Assembly: GCF_040215725.1 (NCBI RefSeq)
Contig: NZ_CP157967.1
Span: 806,001-870,000 of the forward strand
Reading direction: 5' to 3'
Origin: Rhizobium sp. ZPR4
GTDB taxonomy: Bacteria; Pseudomonadota; Alphaproteobacteria; Rhizobiales; Rhizobiaceae
Length of the DNA stretch: 64,000 bases
Positions 56,642 to 64,000 of this stretch are shown here, in pieces. The notes under the pieces are model-generated. The model had not been told where the DNA came from. It made no database searches and worked only from the letters and a program-made list of their open reading frames with translations. Every line of letters begins with the position of its first letter. Within the stretch, counting starts at the first letter, position 1. Made by a program: the position numbers and the translations under genes.

Positions 56642-57811
56642 ATGTGGCTCAGCAATTTCACGCTCGTTCTTCCCAATGAAGTCGTCGAGAGCGGCGCGGT
56701 GCGCATCGAGGACGGCGTGATTGCCGAAATCCGCTCGGAGCCGGTGGAACAGCCGACCTTCGACGGCGGTGGTCGTTTGCTGATGCCAGGCTTTGTCGAC
56801 CTGCATTGTGACATGGTGGAGCGCGAGATCGCGCCGCGTCCGAATGCGATGATGCCGATCGATTTCGGCATTCACGAGCTGGACAAGAAGCTGGCGGCAG
56901 CCGGCGTTACCACGGCCTTCGCGGCACTCTCTTTTGCGACCGAAAGCGTCTACGGCCATGTCCGTTCGCTCGAAACTACCTCGGCTGTTATCCGCGGCAT
57001 CGGCAGCCTGCGCGATGAACTCCTGATCGATCATCGCGTCCATGCACGCTACGAAATCACCAATCTCGGCGCGGCCCCGACGCTGGAGCGGCTGTTGGAA
57101 GAAGGCTCCGTCGACATGGTCTCGCTGACTGACCATACGCCGGGGCAGGGGCAATACAACGATATCGAAAGCTATATCCGCAGCATGTCTGAGCGCCGCT
57201 CCATGTCGCGCGAGGCGGCCGAGGAAGTCGTCGCACAGCGCATCGCGCAGCGCCAGGATCCGGAGATCGAGCGCAAGCTGCATGACGTGGTCGAGCTTGC
57301 GCTGAAGCACAAGCTGTCGCTCGCCTCGCATGATGATGACAGCGCCGAGAAGGTCGCGGCCATGCACGATCTCGGCGTGACGATCAGCGAGTTTCCGGTG
57401 ACGGGACCGGCCGCCGAAGAAGCCTGCCGTCGCGGTCTCTGGACGCTAATGGGCGCGCCGAACGCGCTGCGCGGTCAGTCCATGTCCGGCAATCTCAGTG
57501 CCCTGGATGCGGCTCGCTCGGGCCTACTCGGCATCATCGCGGCCGATTATCACCCCGCAGCCTTCGTGCCGGCGATCTTCAAGATTGCCGATGTTGTTGC
57601 AGGCGGTCTGCCGGCTGCCGTTGCGACGGCAACCTCCAACGCCGCCCGTTCGGCCGGTCTGATGGATCGCGGTGAAATCGCTGTCGGCCAGCTCGCCGAT
57701 CTGGTTGCCGTCGAGCCGGGTTCGGTTCACCGCATCCGCGCAACTTTCCGCGGCGGCCGCATCGTCTATAGCGACGGCACGCTGCACCCGCTGATGGCAA
57801 TGGCTGCTTGA
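56642..57811 (+). CDS. phnM: Alpha-D-ribose 1-methylphosphonate 5-triphosphate diphosphatase
   Basis: 389 residues. LMPGFVDLHCDMVEREIAPR matches the LHxD metal motif of PhnM; DMVSLTDHTPGQGQY, SLASHDDDSAEKV, TGPAAEEACRRG and LMGAPNALRGQSMSGN follow the E. coli enzyme closely. Removes pyrophosphate before C-P lyase cleavage of phosphonates. No phnG-phnL genes are adjacent. ATG at 56642 with AGGAG upstream. Convergent with purN, 3 bp between stop codons. Confidence 0.92.
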   Translation: MWLSNFTLVLPNEVVESGAVRIEDGVIAEIRSEPVEQPTFDGGGRLLMPGFVDLHCDMVEREIAPRPNAMMPIDFGIHELDKKLAAAGVTTAFAALSFATESVYGHVRSLETTSAVIRGIGSLRDELLIDHRVHARYEITNLGAAPTLERLLEEGSVDMVSLTDHTPGQGQYNDIESYIRSMSERRSMSREAAEEVVAQRIAQRQDPEIERKLHDVVELALKHKLSLASHDDDSAEKVAAMHDLGVTISEFPVTGPAAEEACRRGLWTLMGAPNALRGQSMSGNLSALDAARSGLLGIIAADYHPAAFVPAIFKIADVVAGGLPAAVATATSNAARSAGLMDRGEIAVGQLADLVAVEPGSVHRIRATFRGGRIVYSDGTLHPLMAMAA

Positions 57812-57814
57812 AGG

Positions 57815-58486
57815 TTAGCTTGCGTCACCAAGTAGTGACACGATCTGCCGCCCCGGAGCGGCAGATGTCTCGGAAAGGCTCAAGGCCTTGCCACCGTCCA
57901 TTTTAACCTTGCCTTCCGCCAGCAGCCGCAACGACTGCGGATAGATTTGATGTTCGACCGTGAGGACACGGGCGGCGAGGCTATCGGCGGTATCGTCGGT
58001 CAAGACAGGCACGGCCGCCTGGCCGACGACCGGGCCTTCGTCCATGCCTTCAGTGACGAAATGCACCGTGCAGCCGGCGATGCGCATGCCGGCGTCGATG
58101 GCGCGTTGATGCGTGTGCAGGCCAGGGAAAAGCGGCAGCAGGGAAGGGTGGATATTGATGATCCGCCCTTCATAAGCCTGGATGAACCGGCCGGAGAGCA
58201 GCCGCATATAGCCGGCAAGGCAGATGATGTCGGGCGAGAGCGCTTCCAGCTGCGAAAGGATCGCCTCTTCATGCGCTTCCTTGCTGGCAAATTCCTTGCG
58301 CACGAAGGCGAAGGTAGCGATGCCCTCGGCGGCTGCCTTTGCCAGTCCGCCGGCATCCGTCTTGTCGGAGATGACGCCGACGATCTCGGCCGGATAGTCG
58401 GCTGCCTTCGTGGCTTTCAGAAGAGCCAGCATGTTGGAGCCGCCGCCCGAGATGAAGACGACGACGCGTTTGCGCGGCGTGGTCAT
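57815..58486 (-). CDS. purN: Phosphoribosylglycinamide formyltransferase (10-formyl-THF-dependent)
   Basis: 223 residues. [20 protein letters not shown] at the N-terminus, the catalytic [20 protein letters not shown] and the D of [19 protein letters not shown]. Third step of purine synthesis. Its ATG overlaps the purM stop (ATGA). Confidence 0.96.
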   Translation of the reverse strand: MTTPRKRVVVFISGGGSNMLALLKATKAADYPAEIVGVISDKTDAGGLAKAAAEGIATFAFVRKEFASKEAHEEAILSQLEALSPDIICLAGYMRLLSGRFIQAYEGRIINIHPSLLPLFPGLHTHQRAIDAGMRIAGCTVHFVTEGMDEGPVVGQAAVPVLTDDTADSLAARVLTVEHQIYPQSLRLLAEGKVKMDGGKALSLSETSAAPGRQIVSLLGDAS

Positions 58487-59556
58487 AGGGCCAGCGTGCC
58501 CTTGTAGACGGTGCCGTGGGCGCCTTCGTCGCGGGCGATCATGCGGCCGAGCGTAACGACGGCTTCGCCTTCAGCCTCGAGCGCGGCCTTTACGGCCTCG
58601 ACGTTTTCCTGAGCAACGACCACGATCATGCCGATGCCGCAGTTGAAGGTGCGCAGCATTTCCTTGGCTTCGACACCGCCCGTCTTGGCAAGCCACGAGA
58701 AGACCGGCGGTACCTTGACGGCAGCCAGATCGATCTCGGCGGCGAGATGCTTCGGCAGCACGCGCGGAATATTCTCCGGGAAACCGCCGCCGGTGATGTG
58801 GGCGAGTGCCTTGAGGGCATGGGTTTCGCGGATGGCCTTGAGCAGCGGCTTCACATAGATGCGCGTCGGCGTCAGCAATGCTTCGCCAAGCGCCTTGCCT
58901 TTGGCGAAGGGAGCCGGCGCATCCCAACCAAGCCCGGAAAGCTCGACGATCTTGCGCACCAGCGAAAAGCCGTTGGAATGAACGCCTGACGAGGCAAGGC
59001 CGAGAATGATGTCGCCCTCGGCAATGTCACCTGACGGCAGCAGCTGGCCGCGTTCGGCGGCACCGACGGCAAAGCCCGCCAGATCGTAATCGCCGTGGGA
59101 ATACATGCCCGGCATTTCGGCCGTCTCGCCGCCGATCAGCGCGCAGCCTGCATCCCGGCAGCCGGCAGCAATGCCGCCGACGATCGCCGCACCCTGGTCG
59201 GGGTCGAGTTTGCCGGTGGCGAAGTAGTCGAGGAAGAATAGCGGCTCGGCGCCCTGGACGACCAGATCGTTGACGCACATGGCAACGAGGTCGATGCCGA
59301 CGGTGTCGTGATAGTTCGCGTCGATTGCGATCTTGAGCTTGGTGCCGACGCCGTCATTGGCGGCCACCAGCACCGGATCGGTAAAGCCCGCAGCCTTGAG
59401 GTCGAAGAGGCCGCCGAAGCCGCCGATCTCGCCATCCGCACCCGGCCGGCGCGTCGAACGGACGGCGGGCTTGATCTTTTCGACCAGCAGGTTGCCGGCG
59501 TCGATATCGACACCCGCGTCGCTATAGGTCAGACCGTTTTTTCCAGACTGGCTCAT
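58483..59556 (-). CDS. purM: Phosphoribosylaminoimidazole synthetase (AIR synthetase)
   Basis: 357 residues from the ATG at 59556 with GGAGGC upstream; the longer open frame is not coding. [40 protein letters not shown], and the ATP region around [11 protein letters not shown]. Fifth step of purine synthesis; purM-purN is a two-gene operon. Confidence 0.96.
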   Translation of the reverse strand: MSQSGKNGLTYSDAGVDIDAGNLLVEKIKPAVRSTRRPGADGEIGGFGGLFDLKAAGFTDPVLVAANDGVGTKLKIAIDANYHDTVGIDLVAMCVNDLVVQGAEPLFFLDYFATGKLDPDQGAAIVGGIAAGCRDAGCALIGGETAEMPGMYSHGDYDLAGFAVGAAERGQLLPSGDIAEGDIILGLASSGVHSNGFSLVRKIVELSGLGWDAPAPFAKGKALGEALLTPTRIYVKPLLKAIRETHALKALAHITGGGFPENIPRVLPKHLAAEIDLAAVKVPPVFSWLAKTGGVEAKEMLRTFNCGIGMIVVVAQENVEAVKAALEAEGEAVVTLGRMIARDEGAHGTVYKGTLAL

Positions 59557-59778
59557 GCTTCCGCCTCCGATGGCCGCCCGTCCATTATGACAGGGCTTTG
59601 ATCGGGTCGCCATTGCATGATAGGGGCCTTTATGCAAGGCGCAAGCGCCGCAACACCCTCGATTTTCCCCGCTTCCCATTGCCCGAGGCAGATTTCCGGC
59701 CTCAGGCTTGACCATAATTGCGGCATCATCCTATGTCCTAAGCACACGGCAAACGAGCGCGAAGCAACGGGGAAGACG

Positions 59779-60909
59779 ATGGAGCAAAAGGTCAGCGGGG
59801 CGAGCCTCAAGCGTCAAGTCACCTTCTGGGTGATCGTGCTCGTCGTTTTCGTCGCCTTTGTTTATATCTTCAGCACGATCCTCCTGCCGTTCATCGCCGG
59901 CATGGCGGTCGCCTATTTCCTCGATCCGATCGCCGACCGGCTGGAGCGGATCGGCCTCAGCCGTCTGATGGCGACGGTGGTGATCCTCGTCTCCTTCATA
60001 CTGATCTTCGCGCTGGCACTGACGATCTTCATTCCGATCATCGTCAACCAGTTCAACGATTTCATCCAGCACATTCCGACCTATGTGCAGCAGATCCAGC
60101 AGCTTATCGCCAAGGCGCAGACGATGGTGCTGCCGGACTGGATCCGCAATCAGCTCGGCGCGATCAAGGATAATTTCTCCAGCATCATGTCCGAGGGTCT
60201 GAGCTTTGTCGGCGGCCTGTTCGCGCAGCTCTGGAGCTCCGGCAAGGCGCTGGTCAACATCCTCTCGCTGATGGTCGTCACACCCGTCGTCGCCTTCTAT
60301 ATGTTGCTCGACTGGGATCGGATGGTCGCCAAGGTAGACGACTGGATCCCGCGCGATCATGTCGCCACCGTTCGCCAAATTGCCCACGAAATCGATCAGG
60401 CGATCGCCGGCTTCATCCGGGGGCAGGGTTCGCTCTGCATTATCCTCGGCGTCTATTACGGCGTCGGGCTGTCATTGGTCGGCCTGAACTTCGGCCTGCT
60501 GATCGGCCTCTTTGCCGGCATGATCAGCTTCATTCCCTATGTCGGTTCGATGGTCGGTCTCGTTCTGGCCGTGGGCGTCGCGCTGGTGCAGTTCTGGCCC
60601 GATTATCTCTGGGTCGGCCTGACGCTTGCCGTCTTCTTCACCGGCCAGTTCCTGGAAGGCAACGTGCTGCAGCCGAAGCTCGTCGGCGAAAGTGTCGGCC
60701 TGCATCCGGTCTGGCTGATGTTCGCCCTTTTTGCCTTCGGCGCGCTCTTCGGCTTCGTCGGGCTGCTGATTGCGGTTCCTGCCGCCGCCGCCTGCGGCGT
60801 TCTTGTCCGCTTCGCCCTTTCGCGCTACCTTCAGAGCGATCTCTATTACGGACGCTCGGAAGCGGGCAAGGCGCGCAGAGCCAAGGCCGGCAAGACCGAG
60901 AATAGCTAG
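59779..60909 (+). CDS. AI-2E/PerM-family membrane transporter
   Basis: 376 residues with about eight helices (VIVLVVFVAFVYIFSTILLP, YFLDPIADRLERIG) and an amphipathic middle; FIPYVGSMVGLVLAVGVAL, TGQFLEGNVLQPKLVGESVG are the PF01594 hallmarks. The substrate is unknown. The ATG at 59779 follows GGGGAAG. Typically encoded next to hdaA, as here (2 bp gap), divergent from purM. Confidence 0.9.
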   Translation: MEQKVSGASLKRQVTFWVIVLVVFVAFVYIFSTILLPFIAGMAVAYFLDPIADRLERIGLSRLMATVVILVSFILIFALALTIFIPIIVNQFNDFIQHIPTYVQQIQQLIAKAQTMVLPDWIRNQLGAIKDNFSSIMSEGLSFVGGLFAQLWSSGKALVNILSLMVVTPVVAFYMLLDWDRMVAKVDDWIPRDHVATVRQIAHEIDQAIAGFIRGQGSLCIILGVYYGVGLSLVGLNFGLLIGLFAGMISFIPYVGSMVGLVLAVGVALVQFWPDYLWVGLTLAVFFTGQFLEGNVLQPKLVGESVGLHPVWLMFALFAFGALFGFVGLLIAVPAAAACGVLVRFALSRYLQSDLYYGRSEAGKARRAKAGKTENS

Positions 60910-60911
60910 AC

Positions 60912-61625
60912 ATGACCGACACAAAGAACGCTGATCTAAGGCGCAAGGCCGCCGAGCAGCTGCCCTTGGCCTTTACGCATGATCCCGCAAATGGGCGCGA
61001 CGATCTGCTCGTCGCCGATCCCTTGCACGCGGCCGTGAAGATCGTCGACGCCTGGCCGAATTGGCCGTCGCCGGCCGTCATCCTGGCGGGTCCCGTCGGC
61101 TCGGGCAAATCGCATCTTGCTAGCATCTGGGCCGAGCGGTGCGGGGCAGTCCACATTCATCCCGCCGCCGGCTCCGATGCCGCAGTCGCAGCGGCCAACG
61201 GCCCTGTCATCTTCGAAGATGTGGATCGCCTTGGTTTTGACGATACGGAGCTTTTCCATGTCATCAACAGTGTGCGCGAAAACGGCACCAGTCTCTTGAT
61301 GACGAGCCGGCTTTGGCCGATGTCATGGCCGGTTACGCTGCCCGACCTGCGCTCCCGCCTGAAGGCTGCGACGGTGGTCGAGATCGGCGAGCCGGATGAG
61401 GAATTGCTGTCGCAGGTGATCGTCAAGCTGTTCGCCGACCGCCAGCTTTATATCGATGACAAACTTGTCCTTTATATCGTCAATCGCATGGAGCGTTCCC
61501 TGAACGCGGCGCAGCTGATCGTCGACAGGCTGGACCGGCTGGCACTGGCGCGAGGAACAAGGATCACGCGCCTGTTGGCCGCTGAGGTCCTGAACGAACT
61601 GGGTAGCTCCAGTCAGCCGGATTGA
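60912..61625 (+). CDS. hdaA: DnaA-related regulatory ATPase HdaA
   Basis: 237 residues. N-terminal QLPLAF is the beta-clamp-binding motif; Walker A GPVGSGKSHLASIW and the sensor region SLLMTSRLWPMSWP; no DNA-binding domain IV. It inactivates DnaA after initiation (RIDA) with the clamp. Follows the PerM gene by 2 bp, so co-transcribed. Confidence 0.93.
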   Translation: MTDTKNADLRRKAAEQLPLAFTHDPANGRDDLLVADPLHAAVKIVDAWPNWPSPAVILAGPVGSGKSHLASIWAERCGAVHIHPAAGSDAAVAAANGPVIFEDVDRLGFDDTELFHVINSVRENGTSLLMTSRLWPMSWPVTLPDLRSRLKAATVVEIGEPDEELLSQVIVKLFADRQLYIDDKLVLYIVNRMERSLNAAQLIVDRLDRLALARGTRITRLLAAEVLNELGSSSQPD

Positions 61626-61636
61626 GTTGACATCGA

Positions 61637-61654
61637 CTGTCACAGTTCCGTCGT
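61637..61654 (+). promoter_or_regulatory. Pho-box-like site upstream of ppk
   Basis: CTGTCAC-AGTT-CCGTCGT: 6 of 7 and 5 of 7 matches to the PhoB half sites, 45 bp before the ppk ATG in the 74-bp hdaA-ppk gap. A TATAC that could be part of a -10 lies just downstream at 61663. Confidence 0.42.
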
Positions 61655-61699
61655 CAAACTGATATACGTGGCACAAGATTAGAAGAGGGTAGGTGGAAC

Positions 61700-63901
61700 A
61701 TGGACTCGGCACTCACGGAACATCAGGACGCCAACCAGGAAACTCCAGAGGCCGCACCTCCGGTCAGCGAATTGCTGACCAGCCCCGAGCGCTTCATCAA
61801 CCGCGAATTCTCCTGGCTCCAGTTCAATCGCCGCGTCCTCGAAGAGACGCTGAACACCGCTCATCCGCTGCTGGAGCGGGTCCGCTTCCTGTCGATTTCC
61901 GCCGCCAATCTGGATGAATTCTTCATGGTGCGCGTTGCCGGTCTTGAAGGCCAGGTCCGCCAGAAGATTCTCGTGCGCACGCCTGACGGCAAGACGCCCG
62001 CCGAGCAGCTCGATGACATCCTGCGCGAGATCGACAATCTGCAGATGGAGCAGCAGGCCTCGCTTGCCGTCCTGCAGCAGTACCTCGCCAAGGAAGATAT
62101 TCTGATCGTCCGGCCGGCCGCCCTTTCCGACATGGATCGGCAGTGGCTTCATACCGAGTTCGAACAGGCGATCTTCCCGGTCCTGACGCCGCTCTCCATC
62201 GATCCGGCGCATCCATTCCCATTCATTCCAAACCTTGGCTTCTCGATCGCGCTGCAGTTGAAGAGCATGAACGGCCGCGAGCCGATGACGGCGCTGCTGC
62301 GCCTGCCGCCGGCGCTCGATCGCTTCGTCCGCCTGCCGGATGCCAGCAACGTCATCCGCTACATCACGCTTGAAGACGTGGTGAACATCTTCATCCACCG
62401 GCTCTATCCCGGATATGAGGTGCAGGGCTCGGGTACGTTCCGCATCATTCGCGACAGCGATATCGAAGTCGAGGAAGAGGCCGAAGATCTGGTGCGCTTC
62501 TTCGAAACCGCGCTGAAGCGCCGCCGCCGCGGTTCCGTGATCCGCATCGAGACCGACTCCGAAATGCCGCTCGAGCTTCGTCAGTTCGTGGTGGAGTCGC
62601 TGAATGTCCCGGAAAACCGCATCGCGGTTCTGCCCGGGCTGCTCGCGCTCAATACGCTGTCGGAAATCTGCAAGGCGCCGCGCGACGATCTGCGCTTCGA
62701 GCCATACAATGCCCGATTTCCTGAGCGCGTCCGCGAACACGCCGGCGATTGCTTCGCCGCGATCCGCGAAAAGGACATGGTCGTCCACCACCCCTACGAA
62801 TCCTTCGACGTGGTGGTCCAGTTCCTTCTCCAGGCTGCTAGGGATCCTGACGTTCTGGCGATAAAGCAGACGCTCTACCGTACCTCGAACGATAGCCCGA
62901 TCGTTCGCGCGTTGATCGACGCCGCCGACATGGGCAAGTCCGTGACCGCGCTGGTGGAACTCAAGGCCCGCTTCGACGAAGAGGCGAACATCCGCTGGGC
63001 ACGCGACCTTGAGCGCGCCGGCGTTCAGGTCGTCTTCGGCTTCATCGAGCTCAAGACGCACGCGAAGATGTCGATGGTCGTGCGCCGCGAGGATGGCAAG
63101 CTGCGCACCTACTGCCATCTCGGCACCGGCAATTATCATCCGGTCACCGCCAAGATCTACACCGACCTTTCCTACTTCACCTGCGATCCGGCGATCGCCC
63201 ACGATATGGCGAACATCTTCAATTTCATCACCGGTTACGGTGAGCCGGAGCACGGCATGAAGATCGCGGTTTCGCCCTATACCTTGCGGTCCCGCATCCT
63301 CCAGCATATCGAAGGCGAGATCGAGCACGCCAAGAGCGGCCGTCCGGGCGCGATCTGGATGAAGATGAATTCGCTCGTCGATCCCGACATCATCGACGCG
63401 CTCTATCGCGCCAGCAATGCCGGCGTCGAGATCGATCTGGTCGTGCGCGGCATCTGCTGCCTGCGTCCGCAGATCCCCGGCCTTTCGGAGAGGATCCGCG
63501 TCAAGTCGATCGTCGGCCGCTTCCTCGAGCACAGCCGCATCTTCTGTTTCGGCGACGGTCATGGCCTGCCGTCGGACAAGGCCCTGGTCTATATCGGCTC
63601 TGCCGACATGATGCCGAGAAACCTTGATCGCCGCGTCGAAACCCTTGTGCCGCTGACCAACAAGACGGTGCACGAGCAGGTGCTTTCACAGATCATGCTG
63701 GGCAATATCATTGACAATCAGCAAAGCTACGAGATATTGCCGGACGGAACTTCACGGCGCATGGAAGTGCGCCAGGGAAAAGAGCCATTTAATGCGCAGC
63801 AGTATTTCATGACCAATCCCAGCCTGTCTGGCCGTGGTGAAGCCCTGAAATCCAGTGCACCGAAACTCATCGCTGGGCTGCTGTCGGGCCGCAACAAATA
63901 A
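61700..63901 (+). CDS. ppk: Polyphosphate kinase 1
   Basis: 733 residues. N-terminal [20 protein letters not shown], the phospho-acceptor H454 in [38 protein letters not shown], and [13 protein letters not shown] with the second His. Makes polyphosphate from ATP. Immediately followed by ppx, so synthesis and breakdown are encoded side by side. Confidence 0.97.
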   Translation: MDSALTEHQDANQETPEAAPPVSELLTSPERFINREFSWLQFNRRVLEETLNTAHPLLERVRFLSISAANLDEFFMVRVAGLEGQVRQKILVRTPDGKTPAEQLDDILREIDNLQMEQQASLAVLQQYLAKEDILIVRPAALSDMDRQWLHTEFEQAIFPVLTPLSIDPAHPFPFIPNLGFSIALQLKSMNGREPMTALLRLPPALDRFVRLPDASNVIRYITLEDVVNIFIHRLYPGYEVQGSGTFRIIRDSDIEVEEEAEDLVRFFETALKRRRRGSVIRIETDSEMPLELRQFVVESLNVPENRIAVLPGLLALNTLSEICKAPRDDLRFEPYNARFPERVREHAGDCFAAIREKDMVVHHPYESFDVVVQFLLQAARDPDVLAIKQTLYRTSNDSPIVRALIDAADMGKSVTALVELKARFDEEANIRWARDLERAGVQVVFGFIELKTHAKMSMVVRREDGKLRTYCHLGTGNYHPVTAKIYTDLSYFTCDPAIAHDMANIFNFITGYGEPEHGMKIAVSPYTLRSRILQHIEGEIEHAKSGRPGAIWMKMNSLVDPDIIDALYRASNAGVEIDLVVRGICCLRPQIPGLSERIRVKSIVGRFLEHSRIFCFGDGHGLPSDKALVYIGSADMMPRNLDRRVETLVPLTNKTVHEQVLSQIMLGNIIDNQQSYEILPDGTSRRMEVRQGKEPFNAQQYFMTNPSLSGRGEALKSSAPKLIAGLLSGRNK

Positions 63902-63912
63902 ATTGGACCTGC

Positions 63913-64000
63913 ATGGTTGAATCAGAAGCCCAGGGGCGTCTTCCGGGCATCGCCCCTGTCTCCGTTGTCGATATCGGGTCGAACTCGGTCCGTCTTGTCG
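63913..64000 (+). CDS. ppx: Exopolyphosphatase, N-terminal part (cut by window edge)
   Basis: Begins 11 bp after the ppk stop with ATG at 63913; 29 residues are visible and the frame is open to the window end. The segment SVVDIGSNSVRLV is the phosphate-binding loop of the Ppx/GppA (ASKHA) family. Degrades polyphosphate or hydrolyses pppGpp; ppk-ppx order supports Ppx. Confidence 0.88.
   Translation, partial: MVESEAQGRLPGIAPVSVVDIGSNSVRLV

Noticed and set aside
61679..63673. 664-residue minus-strand open frame
   Set aside because: Antisense to ppk, with no family motif and no Shine-Dalgarno.

Overview
This 64 kb window looks like a core chromosomal segment of a Rhizobium-group alphaproteobacterium. 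The evidence is the gene order and protein style: lptF-lptG-lptD, then surA-pdxA-rsmA; fabD-fabG-acpP-fabF-mltG-yicC-gmk; moaE-moaD-pgsA-uvrC; purM-purN beside perM-hdaA-ppk-ppx; a RopB/Omp25-type porin; and GC-rich coding sequence with many ATGA stop/start overlaps. I see no rRNA, tRNA, CRISPR array, phage, transposase or integrase. Both edges cut genes: a LysE-family exporter on the left and ppx on the right.

Layout. 1-7.5 kb: LysE fragment, alr and dnaB (minus) around an inserted GNAT gene, then a marR-emrB-emrA type multidrug efflux operon. 7.5-10 kb: ribosomal operon rpsF-rpsR-DUF2232-rplI (minus). 10-13 kb: histidine phosphatase, small P-loop kinase, Tas-like aldo/keto reductase. 13-20 kb: type II fatty acid synthesis (fabD, fabG, acpP, fabF), mltG, yicC, gmk. 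20-28 kb (minus): rsmA, pdxA, surA, lptD, lptG, lptF and a PAP2 phosphatase, an envelope and LPS export block. 28-31 kb: pepA, holC, GrpB-like protein. 31-36 kb: a D-galactose 1-dehydrogenase-like gene divergent from a TRAP transporter resembling the 2-oxo-acid system TakPQM. 36-43 kb: prolyl oligopeptidase, lipoprotein polysaccharide deacetylase, ABC-F ATPase, a stand-alone small conserved protein, DinB-like protein, ndk. 43-45 kb: lipoprotein and CGNR/ABATE regulator, divergent from an orphan LivH-like permease across a strong inverted repeat. 45-49 kb (minus): moaE, moaD, pgsA, uvrC and an FolM/PTR1-like reductase. 49.6-54 kb: ropB, SDR/LysR divergent pair, GST, rlmJ. 54-58 kb: molybdopterin oxidoreductase translationally coupled to a NudK-like Nudix hydrolase, then an orphan phnM. 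58-64 kb: purM-purN (minus), perM, hdaA, ppk, ppx.

The least ordinary signals are in control regions. A perfect 22-bp palindrome and a Pho-box-like site lie in front of phnM. A second Pho-box-like site in the same 7-4-7 format lies in front of ppk. The divergent CGNR/permease gap holds a 12+12 bp inverted repeat, and the divergent galactose-dehydrogenase/TRAP gap holds two dyads. A 16-nt sequence is shared by the regions upstream of marR and acpP. I found no convincing evidence for a wholly new multi-gene system. Several start codons were reassigned from Shine-Dalgarno position and family N-termini, including GTG or TTG starts for lptD, mltG, the PAP2 gene and the FolM-like gene.
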